Source of the DNA: Pleomorphovibrio marinus
GTDB lineage: Bacteria > Bacteroidota > Bacteroidia > Cytophagales > Cyclobacteriaceae
NCBI RefSeq assembly: GCF_003347495.1
Contig: NZ_QCXY01000013.1
Coordinates: 62,001 to 126,000 of the forward strand
Direction: 5' to 3'
Length of the DNA stretch: 64,000 nucleotides
Shown here: positions 33,022-43,250 of the stretch, piece after piece
Numbering within the stretch: the first letter of the stretch is position 1
How the letters are laid out: every line of letters starts with the position of its first letter
Notes under the pieces: generated by a model
What the model was told of the DNA's origin: nothing
The model's input: only the letters and a program-made list of their open reading frames with translations
Database searches by the model: none
Made by a program: the position numbers and the translations under genes

Positions 33022-33062
33022 AGCACAGTCCACATCCAGGTGATGGACTGTGCTATTTTCTA
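33022..33062 (+). terminator. Intrinsic terminator after the secreted protein
   Basis: AGCACAGTCCA (33022-33032) pairs perfectly with TGGACTGTGCT (33044-33054), an 11-bp stem with an 11-base loop, followed by ATTTTCT. Confidence 0.8.
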
Positions 33063-33214
33063 TCCTGAAAAGTTAAATTGGAATTTTGCATTATGGAATA
33101 ATTATTGATAGGAGCTAATAAATAACAGCCTAAATTTGCCAGAAAGAGCATTATTTTAGGTATAAGATTCGTTTTTTTACATTTTTTTTTATTTTATAGA
33201 AAATAGGTTTTAAT

Positions 33215-33248
33215 TTTGCTCTATTGTTTAATCTTAAATAACCTTTTG
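33215..33248 (+). promoter_or_regulatory. Putative promoter for the NRPS
   Basis: TTTG (33215-33218) and, 20 bp on, TAACCTTTTG (33239-33248), close to the Bacteroidota -33/-7 pattern but with one extra base in the -7 spacer. The surrounding DNA is very AT-rich. Confidence 0.4.
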
Positions 33249-33302
33249 TAAACTAGTGTGGGAGAAGCAGGATTGGGATCATCGAGAAATAAAGACAGAA
33301 AT

Positions 33303-36300
33303 ATGGTCTCTTTAGTAATGGAGGAGATATATGGTTCCTCAAAAAGGTTTGGTGAAGGCATAGCCGTAAATGAGGATAAAGAAACATTAACCTATAATTG
33401 CTTAGAGGAGGATTCGGATAAAGTTGCTTTATATTTATTTCATAAAGGCTTGAAAAAAAATGACCTTATTCCAATTGTAGTGGATAAGTCCATCGATTTT
33501 GTGGTAGCCTTTATTGGAGTATTGAAATTTGGGGGCATTTGTGTACCTGTTGATCCAAGCCAACCCCAGAAAGTAATTGAAAATATTCTAGGTGTTTTAC
33601 AACCCAAATTTTTATTGACCACCGAAAGGAATAGTAAAAAGGTCGAAAAATTTTGTAGTTGTGGAATTGTTTCTACAATTCGCTTAATGTCCCCCGTAAA
33701 TTTACCCAAAGATTTTGCAGGTAAAGCAAACAAAAGTAAGAACGATACCTCTTCCATAATTTTTACCTCTGGCACAACAGGCACTCCAAAGGGTGTAATG
33801 ATTAGCCAGGAAAATTTAAACAGCAGTATTAAAGCTAGGATAGCCATTTATGGGGATAAGCCTAAATTACTATGGTTAACTTCAGTGGGGTTTGATGCTT
33901 CTATTGCAAGTGTTTTATGGCCCCTCATGACTGGTGGTACCATCATTATCCCTGCTCAGGAAAAACTTTTTAATAAACCGTACCTAACCCAACGATTAAG
34001 AGAAGCTGATACGCTGGTTAGTGTTCCCACTTATTATCAGTTTTTACTCGAAAATAACCTTATACGGTCTTCATCCCTAACAAATGTCATTTTGGGTGGA
34101 GAGTCCATTCCTCCTGAATTGATAAAGGGACATTTTGAGGTTTCTCCGAATAGCAATTTATACAATGAATATGGCCCCACTGAATGTACCATTTGGGCTA
34201 CGGTAAAGAAGGTTCAGGTTGAAACTTCTGGTAATAATATTGGGAAACCACTTCCACATGTTCAATTGGCTTTATTGAACAAGGATTTGGACAAGGTGCC
34301 AGATGGGCATACAGGTGAAATATATATTTCCGGGGAGGGAGTGACTTCGGGCTATTTTAAGGATAAAGCATTCACCGAAAAATCCTTCATTAAACTTTTC
34401 AACAACAAGATTTGGTATAAAACTGGTGACTTGGGTAAAACACTTCCAAATGGGGATTTGGAGTTTTTGGGAAGGGTGGATGACCAGGTCAAAATAGCGG
34501 GACATCGTATCGAATTAGCAGGGATAAGGGAAAAATTGCTAAGTACGAAGGTAGTAAAAGACTCCTTGGTATTTGCCGTAAATGGGAAGGAAAGGCCAAA
34601 AGAACTGATTGCTTGCGTGGTGCCTTCGGTAGGGTATCATGCAGAAGAATTTTTGGCGAAACTAAAAGGGATTTTGAATAAGGTAGAAATTCCAAATGCC
34701 ATCATCGAAGTGGATAAGATTCCACTTAACCTAAACGGAAAGGTAGACTACAAAAAGTTACATGATTTATATGAAGAGTATCGCATAGAAAATAGGCTAC
34801 TCCACGTCAAAAACAATGTAGAAGATAGCTTGATTTCTTTATTTAATGAATCTACAGGTCTTCAATTGCCAGAATTTAATGGGAGTATCTATGAATTGGG
34901 GGTAAATAGTATTGATCTTATTCGTTTTGTTGGAAAAATAAATCGTCTTTTTGAGCTTGACTGTTCGGTTGTTGACCTTTTTAAAGCAGAGAGGCTGGAG
35001 TTATTTCTTGCAAGCATTGAGAGTAAGAGGGCTACAAATCAGCAGGTAACTGACTTAGTAATCCCCTCAAATAGTGCTACTTACGAGCAAGAAAGCTTAT
35101 GGTTAAACCATCAATTAGGCAATGACAGTGCTTATCATTTAAACTTTAACATCCATTTTGAAAAAGGTGTAAAGGTGGATTTTTTGGCAGAAGCTGTAAG
35201 ACATATCCTGAAACGGGAAGTGCATCTTCGGACTGTATTCAGGGAAGAGGAGGGTTTTATCCTTACTGAATTTTTGCCTGAACATAAATGGAGTTTAAAG
35301 GAATGGGATGTGTCTCACGAGCCCTTTAATGCTGAACAGGTACCCTCATTCGTTAGGCCTTTGATGCAAGATTCTTTTGACCTTGAAAAAGACTTTCTGA
35401 TTAGGATGCATGTTTTTCATTTTCAGCATCATGTTGACCTAATTAGTATAATTGTTCACCACATAGCTTTTGATAAATCTTCATTATCCATCTTTTTACG
35501 ATCACTTGAGAATCACTATAATGTTTTATATAAAGGGGGTTTGTTAGAAGAGAAATTACCTGAAAATCCCCCAAGTTTTGGATATCTTCAAAGGGTAGAA
35601 GCGGAGATAAAGAAAAAGGTTAGACTTTCCTATTGGAAGGATAGGTTAAAGGAAGCAAATGCCACGATCATTGAGAAGCAGATCAACTCCTTTGACACAA
35701 GACCTACTGGGTTTTCAATCAAAGCTCCAATTCCTGTAGGCAATATTACATTTCTTAAAGAGGTTTCACAAAAATACAAGTCGACTGAATTTGCACTTTT
35801 TTTAGCTGCTTTTAAGGTCTTGGTTTATAAATACAGTTTTGTCAAGGACCAAACCATTGGGATTACTGTATCTACTCGAACAACAGTGGATAGGGAAAGG
35901 TCCGTCGGGTATTTTATTAATACTATTCCGATTCGGTCGGTTATTGACCCAAACGAAAGTTTCAAGGATTTTTTTCGGGATACCAACTTATCCCTTCATG
36001 ATGACTTTGAACATCAGTTGCCCATTTCCGAGCTGGCAAAATCGATTTCCCATGCAAAACTATTAGTTGAGCAACCTTTTTTTGACATTTTATTCAATTT
36101 TGAAGTCGAAGGAGATGGTCAATTTCTAAACTTTGCAGGGTCAAGTGGAAAATTGATGGAAGGAACTGCAATATCCTCCCCTTTTAAAATTACATTTTCA
36201 GTGCATCGTGGTATCTTCGATACGTTTGTGGAGGTATTGTATGACTCCAGCTATTACCCTAAAGAATTTATTGAGGGCTTATTAGGAGATTATAATAGCC

Positions 36301-39300
36301 TAATCAGTCAAATTAAAAACAACCTAGAAGTAAAAATCAGGGATATATCCTTCTGTACGTATAAAAGCGGAAGCGAGTCAACTTTAGAGAATAGGGGTTT
36401 TAATCTGATAAAAGATATTGAGAAAAATGCCATTGAAATTCCCGATGCCATAGCGATCACCGTAGAGGATGATGTACTAACTTTTGAAGATTTAAATCAT
36501 CGTGCAAATCAGTTGTCATGGACGCTTCTAAAGGCAAAAAAACTGAAATCGATTTTGGTGGCCACAGATCGCAATAGTGACCTCATCATTGCTATTTTGG
36601 CGATCTGGAAAGCAGGACTTACCTATGTTCCAATTAATCCGGAATTACCCAAGAATAGGATTGAAAAAATGGTCAAAAACTCCGAGGCTTCAATGGTCAT
36701 TACCTCTACGGATAATCCGCAGATTAAGGAAAAGTTTTCTGGCCTACAAGTTTTATCGTTGAAGGGTTCGACATGGTCAAGTAACTCGGTAGAAAACCCT
36801 TCCATCCATGCGGGTAAAAACAAAATTAGCCACTTGATATATACCTCAGGATCTACAGGAGAGCCTAAGGGAGTGATGATTACATATGGTAATCTCAACG
36901 CTTTTTTTCACTGGGCAAAAAATGAGTTCAGAGATGAAGAATTCGACGTATTGTTGGCCACAAGTTCTGCATCTTTTGATTTGTCCATTTTCGAGTTTTT
37001 TTACCCACTTTTAATAGGAAAAACAGTGAGAATTCTTGGAGATGGGACTGAGATTTTAAACCATAGCTCCAAGAATGGAAAGTTGTTTATCAATACTGTG
37101 CCAAGTGTTGTAGATTACTTGATCGCTGAGGGGATGGACTTTTCTAATGTGGGGTGCTTAAATGTGGCCGGCGAACCTTTTCCTTATCGGTTTCTTGAGG
37201 CTATTGATCTGCAGAAAGTGAGTGTTCGCAACCTATATGGTCCTACCGAGGACACCACCTATTCTTCATGCAAAAAATTCAGGCAAAGAGAGCCTGTAAC
37301 TATTGGCAGACCCATAGAAGGCACATACTTTTACATACTCAGTAAGGATTTAGAGCCTTGTCCTACAGGGATTACAGGTGAGATTTGTATAGGGGGCCTT
37401 GGTCTATCTCCAGGATACCTGGTGGATTCCACAAAAACAAATGAAAAATTTATTTTGGATCCGGTTTTTGGGGAAGGTAAAAAAGTATATAAAACGGGGG
37501 ATCTGGGAAGGTTTCTGGCAAACGGGGAAATAGAATACAAGGGTAGATCTGATTATCAGGTTAAAATCAGAGGTTATAGGATAGAACTAACTGAAATTGA
37601 AAATTATGCCTTAAAAAGTGGTCTTGTCCATTCTGCCTGTGTACTTCTGAAAACCATGCAAGAATCCGATTTATTGGTGGGATATGTGGTTCCAAAAAGT
37701 AAGGATTTTGAACCATTATTGATAGATTTTTTGAAAAGTCAATTGCCTGGTTATATGGTTCCTTCTATTTGGGTGGGCCTTGACCAGTTTCCGTTGACTC
37801 CCCATGGGAAAGTAGATAGGAACAAACTGCTCCAATATGAGGTAACTAATGCAGTTGATTCGTCTAAGTCAAAGGAATTATTACCTGCAAATTCCACTTT
37901 TGACAAAATCAAAGTTATTTGGCAGGAGCTTTTTAGCCATAACCAATTGAGCTTAGAGAGCAACTTTTTTGAATTGGGGGGGCACTCTTTGCTAGCTGTA
38001 AGGCTAATTGGTAAGGTGAATAAACTTTTTGAACTAAATCTTACTCTTTCTGACCTTTATCGGCAGCCCACTATTAAGGGGATGGCCGAGCTAGTAGTTG
38101 ATCTTAAGAAAACTGAGGAGGCGGATAGTATTCCCCGTTTTGAAAGTCGCCCTGCATTGATCCCGCTATCCTACAACCAAGAAAGCCTTTGGATTTTAGA
38201 CCGTTTAAGTGGCTCCAGTGAATACCATATCCCTTTTATTTTGCGATTAAAAGGGGAGTTGGAAATTGAACATTTTGAAAATTCCATTAAATCTATAGTT
38301 GAGAAACATGAGGTTTTAAGGACAATTTTTGAGGAGATGGAGGGGAGCCCCTACCAGCGCATAATCACATCGGATAATTGGCATCTTGATGTGGATGAAT
38401 TCACCTTCAGCGAAAATCTCGATTATACTGAGTTATACGACTATGTAGAATCCTATTTTTTCAGACCTTTTAATCTTAAAAGGGATTATATGCTTAGGTG
38501 TAGCTTAGTTAGATTGCCAAACAATGAGTTTTTATGGATTAACGTTTTTCATCACATAGCTTGCGACGGATGGTCTTTGCCAATCTTCTACAAAGAGTTT
38601 GTGAGTAGGTATACTGATGAGCTTGTGGGACAGGTCCAAGGAATGCACACTGGGAACCTGGATTATCAATATGCGGAATATGCAGGTTGGCAGAAGAAAG
38701 AATCCACCAAAGAAACAAAAAGGGAGAAGGTCAACTTTTGGAAACAACTTTTGGAGAACCATAAAAACCTCTCCTTACCAGAAATTTCCAGTACTGCTAA
38801 TTCTTCTGAGAGAAGGGGGGGGATACACAGCTTTCAGTTTGATAAGGGAGTGACCAAAAAAATTCGGAATAGGGCAAAAGAACTTCAGTCTTCCCCTTTC
38901 GTGTTTCTCCTTTCTGTATTCAATTTGCTTATTTACAAGTTTTCCCAACAGAGGGACTTTTGCATTGGAATAGCCTCTTCAGGGAGGCATATAAAAGGTT
39001 CCGAAGAATTGATAGGGTATTTTGTAAATCCCTTGCCATTGAGATGCGTTATTACCGAATCTGAAGATTTTATACGGTTTCACACAAATCTCAAGAAGCA
39101 GTTTTACGATTGCCTTGACCACCAAGATGTACCATTTGAAGTCATCGTATCGGAAGTTTCTCCAAAAAGAACCTACGGGGTGAACCCCATATTTCAAGTA
39201 ATGTTTGCCGCTGACTATCCAGTGGACTTAGATTCTGTTCCGATACCTAATTTCAAAATCAGCCGATTTGATTTAAATCAAACAATACCTAAGTTCGACT

Positions 39301-42122
39301 TAACCTGTTTTGTGACAGAGGAAGATGAAACCTTCCGAATTTCTTTTGAATATTCAAATAAGACATTCAATGATAAAACCATTCAAGATTTTGCCCAAAA
39401 TTATGTGAAATTGATGGAGCAAGTCACCAATGGAAATATTACGGAGCTTGGAAAGACACAATTTTTTGACAAATCATCTCCTAGCTTTATAGAAGGAAAA
39501 ACCACCTCATTGGAGGGAAAAGGCACTATAATTCAATCCATTGAAAGAAATGTAGCCCTATTTCCGGAAAAGATTTGTGTTAGTTGCTTGGATAAAGATT
39601 TCACCTATGAGGAAATAAATACCATGGCCAACCGTTTTGCCAATTACCTAGACCAAAAAGGGGTAGGAAGCGGTATGGTGGTGGGTGTTTGTATGCCTAG
39701 GTCGGAGGAATATGTTATTGCAATATTGGGGGTTTTAAAGACAGGAGCAGCTTATTTGCCCATTGACGATTCATTGCCAAGCCAAAGGATCAATTTTATG
39801 GTAAATGATGGTTGCCAGTATTTTGTGTCCGTTCAAAGTACTTTAAGCCATTTAGAATCAGTAACTAAGGATATTTCATGGGAGGAATTTAAAAGGGAAC
39901 AGGAAGGTATTCCATCCAAAGCCTTGAATAGAGAAATTCCAGTCAACTCTCCTGCCTATATAATTTATACCTCGGGTTCAACTGGAAAGCCGAAAGGAGT
40001 TGTGTTGACCCATAATAACCTGATAAACTTTGTGGAATCATTTCCGCTGCACATAGGTATATCACAAAATGACAAAATATTGTCTGTTAGTTCTGTTTCT
40101 TTTGATATTGGGATTTTAGAAACCTTACTGCCCCTTGTATTTGGAGCCTCGCTGAGGATTATGGATCAAATGGCACGGAAGGAACCATCTGCTATTCTCG
40201 AACAACTCGAGGACGATGAGGTCACATTAATGTTTGCCACCCCTACCCATTGGAAAATGCTATTGGCATATGGTTGGGAAAAACCATTTACAAAATTAAA
40301 AGCAATTTCCGGTGGAGAGCCCTTGAAAGCAAAAGTTGCAGACCAACTTAATAAACTATGTAAGGAGGTATGGAATATTTATGGCCCTACGGAAACGACG
40401 ATTTTTTCCACCTTAAAACGGATTCAAAAAGGGGATGATTCCATAACTGTTGGCATGCCCATTCACAACACTGAAATAATGGTGTTGGATGAGCATCAGG
40501 AGGTTTTACCTCGTGGAAACAAAGGTGAGGTGACGATAGCTGGAGCCGGAGTAGCTGCATCTTACTTGAACAGGAAGGAATTAAGTCTAGCCAGATTTAT
40601 TGCTCATCCGCTGCAAGCTAATAGGGCAGCATATCTTACCGGTGACATGGGGTATATAAATCAAGATGGTGAACTTGTAATTCTTGGCAGAATGGATCAC
40701 CAGGTAAAGATTGATGGGTATAGAGTAGAATTGGGAGAAATCGAAGAGTCCCTTAAGGGTTTTCCAGCGGTGGAGGAAGCAATTGTGACCTTAAAGAAAA
40801 ATCATGAGGGGCTATCCTATTTGATCGCATTTTTGAGGTTAAAAGGAAAACAAGAGGAGGCATTTACACCGCGCCTGTTGGAACAAAAACAACAGCAGTT
40901 TTTTCAATCCCAGCTTAAGGGTTCATTACCACACTATATGGTACCTACCCATTATGTAGAGGTTCCTAATTTTCCGATTACTACAAATGGGAAAATTGAT
41001 AGGATCAAATTAGAGCAGCTTCCTATCGACAGGAAAAATCCCGAGAATTTGGACTCTGGGAAGACACCACTAGAAGAGAAGCTGCTTAAAATATGGAAAG
41101 ATGTATTAGGGATAGAAAATCTCGGCATTCATGATAATTTTTTTGAGATAGGAGGCAATTCTTTATTTGGGGTAAAATTGATTTCAAGGCTTGAACAATC
41201 GTTCGGACAAAAAATACCATTGTCCGTACTTTTCAAGCATCCAACCATTTTCACCTTTTCTGCATTTTTGAGAAAGGATAAAAAGAATTCCGAAAATTAT
41301 TGGAAACCACTAGTGTCTATTAAGAAAACAGGGTCAAACCCCCCATTGTATATTGTCCATGGCGGAGGATTGAACATACATCCTTTTATCGAATTGGCTA
41401 GAAGGCTGCCCAGTGAGCAACCAGTCTATGGTTTTCAGGCTTTGGGGCTTGATGGAAGGGGTATTTCCCCATTGAGTATAAAAGAAATTGCTAGTGAGTA
41501 TATCAAAGATTTATTGGAACAAAACCCTCATGGGCCATATAATTTAGCTGGTTATTCCTTAGGTGGGATTATTGCTTACGAAATGGCTCAGCAACTTAAG
41601 GAAATGAAAAACCCGGTGTCTAAGCTGATTTTCTTTGATACTTATGCTGTTAGTGGGGAACAAAATTTGGATAAATGGGAAAAAAAGTTCTTCCACCATT
41701 ATCATTCCATAAGGAAAAGGTTCTTTGACCTTCATTTGCTGTTTAACCAACCTAAAATTCTATGGAGAATAAAAAAAGACTCTTTTTCTTCAAAATGGAA
41801 AATATTTCAAAAAAAATTCGGGAAAGTTCAGGAAAATGAAGACCCCCTATTGCTGAAGTTTAAGGGGATAGAGCAACAGTATAAAGCAGCATGCATAAAA
41901 TACTACCTACAACCTTATTCGGGCGAGGTGCATCTAATTAAGGCAAGAATCCAGAGTGGATATCTTCCCGACAAAAAATTCTATGGTTGGAAGCCATTTA
42001 TCCAAGACATGAATACTTGGGAGGTTCCAGGAGAGCATATCGATATGCTTTCAGAAAAGAACCTGTATGGATTTGCAAAAACCTTGGAACGTATATTGAT
42101 TGAAAAGAAAACAAATAATTAA
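33303..42122 (+). CDS. Trimodular nonribosomal peptide synthetase A-T-C-A-T-C-A-T-TE
   Basis: 2939 residues from ATG 33303; an in-frame GTG at 33258 would add 15 untypical residues. Order: A1 (about 5-495), T1 (Ser536 in GVNS), C1 (585-1019, HHIAFDK), A2 (1031-1500), T2 (Ser1562 in GGHS), C2 (1614-2049, HHIACDG), A3 (2077-2570), T3 (Ser2620 in GGNS) and TE (2670-2935, GYSLGG with Ser2752, Asp in FFDTY, His in GEHID). By eye the A2 pocket reads D-L-F-N-N-A-L-T-Y-K, the known alanine code. A1 reads DAAVIGEIWK and A3 DILFIGIIFK, which I cannot assign. With no C domain before A1, the first module is a starter, so a tripeptide with Ala second is predicted. No epimerase, MT or MbtH is seen. Confidence 0.95.
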   Translation: MVSLVMEEIYGSSKRFGEGIAVNEDKETLTYNCLEEDSDKVALYLFHKGLKKNDLIPIVVDKSIDFVVAFIGVLKFGGICVPVDPSQPQKVIENILGVLQPKFLLTTERNSKKVEKFCSCGIVSTIRLMSPVNLPKDFAGKANKSKNDTSSIIFTSGTTGTPKGVMISQENLNSSIKARIAIYGDKPKLLWLTSVGFDASIASVLWPLMTGGTIIIPAQEKLFNKPYLTQRLREADTLVSVPTYYQFLLENNLIRSSSLTNVILGGESIPPELIKGHFEVSPNSNLYNEYGPTECTIWATVKKVQVETSGNNIGKPLPHVQLALLNKDLDKVPDGHTGEIYISGEGVTSGYFKDKAFTEKSFIKLFNNKIWYKTGDLGKTLPNGDLEFLGRVDDQVKIAGHRIELAGIREKLLSTKVVKDSLVFAVNGKERPKELIACVVPSVGYHAEEFLAKLKGILNKVEIPNAIIEVDKIPLNLNGKVDYKKLHDLYEEYRIENRLLHVKNNVEDSLISLFNESTGLQLPEFNGSIYELGVNSIDLIRFVGKINRLFELDCSVVDLFKAERLELFLASIESKRATNQQVTDLVIPSNSATYEQESLWLNHQLGNDSAYHLNFNIHFEKGVKVDFLAEAVRHILKREVHLRTVFREEEGFILTEFLPEHKWSLKEWDVSHEPFNAEQVPSFVRPLMQDSFDLEKDFLIRMHVFHFQHHVDLISIIVHHIAFDKSSLSIFLRSLENHYNVLYKGGLLEEKLPENPPSFGYLQRVEAEIKKKVRLSYWKDRLKEANATIIEKQINSFDTRPTGFSIKAPIPVGNITFLKEVSQKYKSTEFALFLAAFKVLVYKYSFVKDQTIGITVSTRTTVDRERSVGYFINTIPIRSVIDPNESFKDFFRDTNLSLHDDFEHQLPISELAKSISHAKLLVEQPFFDILFNFEVEGDGQFLNFAGSSGKLMEGTAISSPFKITFSVHRGIFDTFVEVLYDSSYYPKEFIEGLLGDYNSLISQIKNNLEVKIRDISFCTYKSGSESTLENRGFNLIKDIEKNAIEIPDAIAITVEDDVLTFEDLNHRANQLSWTLLKAKKLKSILVATDRNSDLIIAILAIWKAGLTYVPINPELPKNRIEKMVKNSEASMVITSTDNPQIKEKFSGLQVLSLKGSTWSSNSVENPSIHAGKNKISHLIYTSGSTGEPKGVMITYGNLNAFFHWAKNEFRDEEFDVLLATSSASFDLSIFEFFYPLLIGKTVRILGDGTEILNHSSKNGKLFINTVPSVVDYLIAEGMDFSNVGCLNVAGEPFPYRFLEAIDLQKVSVRNLYGPTEDTTYSSCKKFRQREPVTIGRPIEGTYFYILSKDLEPCPTGITGEICIGGLGLSPGYLVDSTKTNEKFILDPVFGEGKKVYKTGDLGRFLANGEIEYKGRSDYQVKIRGYRIELTEIENYALKSGLVHSACVLLKTMQESDLLVGYVVPKSKDFEPLLIDFLKSQLPGYMVPSIWVGLDQFPLTPHGKVDRNKLLQYEVTNAVDSSKSKELLPANSTFDKIKVIWQELFSHNQLSLESNFFELGGHSLLAVRLIGKVNKLFELNLTLSDLYRQPTIKGMAELVVDLKKTEEADSIPRFESRPALIPLSYNQESLWILDRLSGSSEYHIPFILRLKGELEIEHFENSIKSIVEKHEVLRTIFEEMEGSPYQRIITSDNWHLDVDEFTFSENLDYTELYDYVESYFFRPFNLKRDYMLRCSLVRLPNNEFLWINVFHHIACDGWSLPIFYKEFVSRYTDELVGQVQGMHTGNLDYQYAEYAGWQKKESTKETKREKVNFWKQLLENHKNLSLPEISSTANSSERRGGIHSFQFDKGVTKKIRNRAKELQSSPFVFLLSVFNLLIYKFSQQRDFCIGIASSGRHIKGSEELIGYFVNPLPLRCVITESEDFIRFHTNLKKQFYDCLDHQDVPFEVIVSEVSPKRTYGVNPIFQVMFAADYPVDLDSVPIPNFKISRFDLNQTIPKFDLTCFVTEEDETFRISFEYSNKTFNDKTIQDFAQNYVKLMEQVTNGNITELGKTQFFDKSSPSFIEGKTTSLEGKGTIIQSIERNVALFPEKICVSCLDKDFTYEEINTMANRFANYLDQKGVGSGMVVGVCMPRSEEYVIAILGVLKTGAAYLPIDDSLPSQRINFMVNDGCQYFVSVQSTLSHLESVTKDISWEEFKREQEGIPSKALNREIPVNSPAYIIYTSGSTGKPKGVVLTHNNLINFVESFPLHIGISQNDKILSVSSVSFDIGILETLLPLVFGASLRIMDQMARKEPSAILEQLEDDEVTLMFATPTHWKMLLAYGWEKPFTKLKAISGGEPLKAKVADQLNKLCKEVWNIYGPTETTIFSTLKRIQKGDDSITVGMPIHNTEIMVLDEHQEVLPRGNKGEVTIAGAGVAASYLNRKELSLARFIAHPLQANRAAYLTGDMGYINQDGELVILGRMDHQVKIDGYRVELGEIEESLKGFPAVEEAIVTLKKNHEGLSYLIAFLRLKGKQEEAFTPRLLEQKQQQFFQSQLKGSLPHYMVPTHYVEVPNFPITTNGKIDRIKLEQLPIDRKNPENLDSGKTPLEEKLLKIWKDVLGIENLGIHDNFFEIGGNSLFGVKLISRLEQSFGQKIPLSVLFKHPTIFTFSAFLRKDKKNSENYWKPLVSIKKTGSNPPLYIVHGGGLNIHPFIELARRLPSEQPVYGFQALGLDGRGISPLSIKEIASEYIKDLLEQNPHGPYNLAGYSLGGIIAYEMAQQLKEMKNPVSKLIFFDTYAVSGEQNLDKWEKKFFHHYHSIRKRFFDLHLLFNQPKILWRIKKDSFSSKWKIFQKKFGKVQENEDPLLLKFKGIEQQYKAACIKYYLQPYSGEVHLIKARIQSGYLPDKKFYGWKPFIQDMNTWEVPGEHIDMLSEKNLYGFAKTLERILIEKKTNN

Positions 42123-42131
42123 TAGAATAGT

Positions 42132-43181
42132 ATGAAAACAAATGTTTTTGCAAAAAGGATCTTATTGATTCTCCTGACCTTTGCTTTTTTTGTAGCATGT
42201 AGTTCAGACGAGGCACCGGATGTACCACCAGTAACGGAAGATCCGGATCCAAATGAGGACCCGAATGGAGACCCTCCTAGAACCCCCAGGGATCCAGAAC
42301 TTGAGGTTGAGTTTGGGGAGGACGTAGTAATTGTATTTACACCTGTAGATGAGGCTTCGGAGAGGTTGGGAACTTCCGACTCTTATACCAAGGAACTAAG
42401 TAAGTTTGATCTCATTTCGAGGACTAAGGATAAGTCCAGTGATCAGGAGGAAGATTATTTGGAATTTGCTAGCCAGCAAGCCCAAGTTTGGACCGAGCAG
42501 GAAAGGGAAGTGCTTACTGGGAAAATCTTGTCAGTAAAAAACAAGATGGATAACCTTGGGTTGAAGCTGGAGTTTCCAAATGAGATTTTGTTGGTAAAAT
42601 CCACAATGGCTGAGGAAGGAGGAGCCGTCAGTTATACCAGGGAGAATTACATAGTAGTAAGGGGCGATGTTTCCGAGGATTTTCTAGCTCATGAACTATT
42701 TCATATCTTGACCAGATACAAGCCGGAAAGGAGAAAAGACCTATATGAAACCATAAACTTTTACGAAACCAACAGGATCCATTATCCAGAAGCAATAAGA
42801 GATTATGTCATTACCAATCCTGATGCTCCCTTTTTAGAGCACACCATTACACTAAAAATCGAAAATGAGGATGAAGAGGTTGTTTTTATCCTAATCTCTG
42901 AGGAGGATTGGGATGGTGGGTCTTTCTTTACTTATATGAAGCAAAGGCTTATGTATATTGATGGGGGGCAGGGTGAGAAGGCAGCAAAGTTGATTGACGA
43001 TTATCCAGTGCTAAAGAATTTTGCAGCCGCTCCTGACCTGAAGCAAAAGATAGGTACAAATACTGACTATACCCTACACCCTGAAGAAATACTTGCTGAA
43101 CATTTTGTGATGCTAGTTATGGGAAAGGAAGTGCCAGAACCTTCCTATCTTGATGCAATGAAAGAAGTTTTATCAAGGTAA
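42132..43181 (+). CDS. Lipoprotein with HELFH zinc-peptidase motif
   Basis: 349 residues, starting 9 bp after the NRPS stop and so almost surely cotranscribed. A lipoprotein signal ends at Cys23 (VACSS), then a Pro/Asp/Glu-rich spacer to about residue 58. HELFH at 187-191 is a HExxH zinc site (His187, Glu188, His191), and a later Glu in LHPEEILAEHF could be the third ligand as in gluzincins. It is likely anchored outside the cytoplasm. Roles such as precursor trimming, peptide hydrolysis for self-protection, or an unrelated peptidase are all possible. Confidence 0.75.
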   Translation: MKTNVFAKRILLILLTFAFFVACSSDEAPDVPPVTEDPDPNEDPNGDPPRTPRDPELEVEFGEDVVIVFTPVDEASERLGTSDSYTKELSKFDLISRTKDKSSDQEEDYLEFASQQAQVWTEQEREVLTGKILSVKNKMDNLGLKLEFPNEILLVKSTMAEEGGAVSYTRENYIVVRGDVSEDFLAHELFHILTRYKPERRKDLYETINFYETNRIHYPEAIRDYVITNPDAPFLEHTITLKIENEDEEVVFILISEEDWDGGSFFTYMKQRLMYIDGGQGEKAAKLIDDYPVLKNFAAAPDLKQKIGTNTDYTLHPEEILAEHFVMLVMGKEVPEPSYLDAMKEVLSR

Positions 43182-43213
43182 GGGCTGAAAAAGTGTTCTT
43201 TTTTTAATAATTT

Positions 43214-43240
43214 GCCCAGAAGACGCATCCTCTTCTGGGC
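43214..43240. terminator. Strong stem-loop between lipoprotein and PLP enzyme
   Basis: GCCCAGAAGA (43214-43223) and TCTTCTGGGC (43231-43240) form a perfect 10-bp stem with a 7-base loop. There is no strong T run just after it on either strand, so it may be a terminator without a good tail or a leader structure for the next gene, whose ATG is 11 bp away. Confidence 0.5.
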
Positions 43241-43250
43241 AAAAATATTT

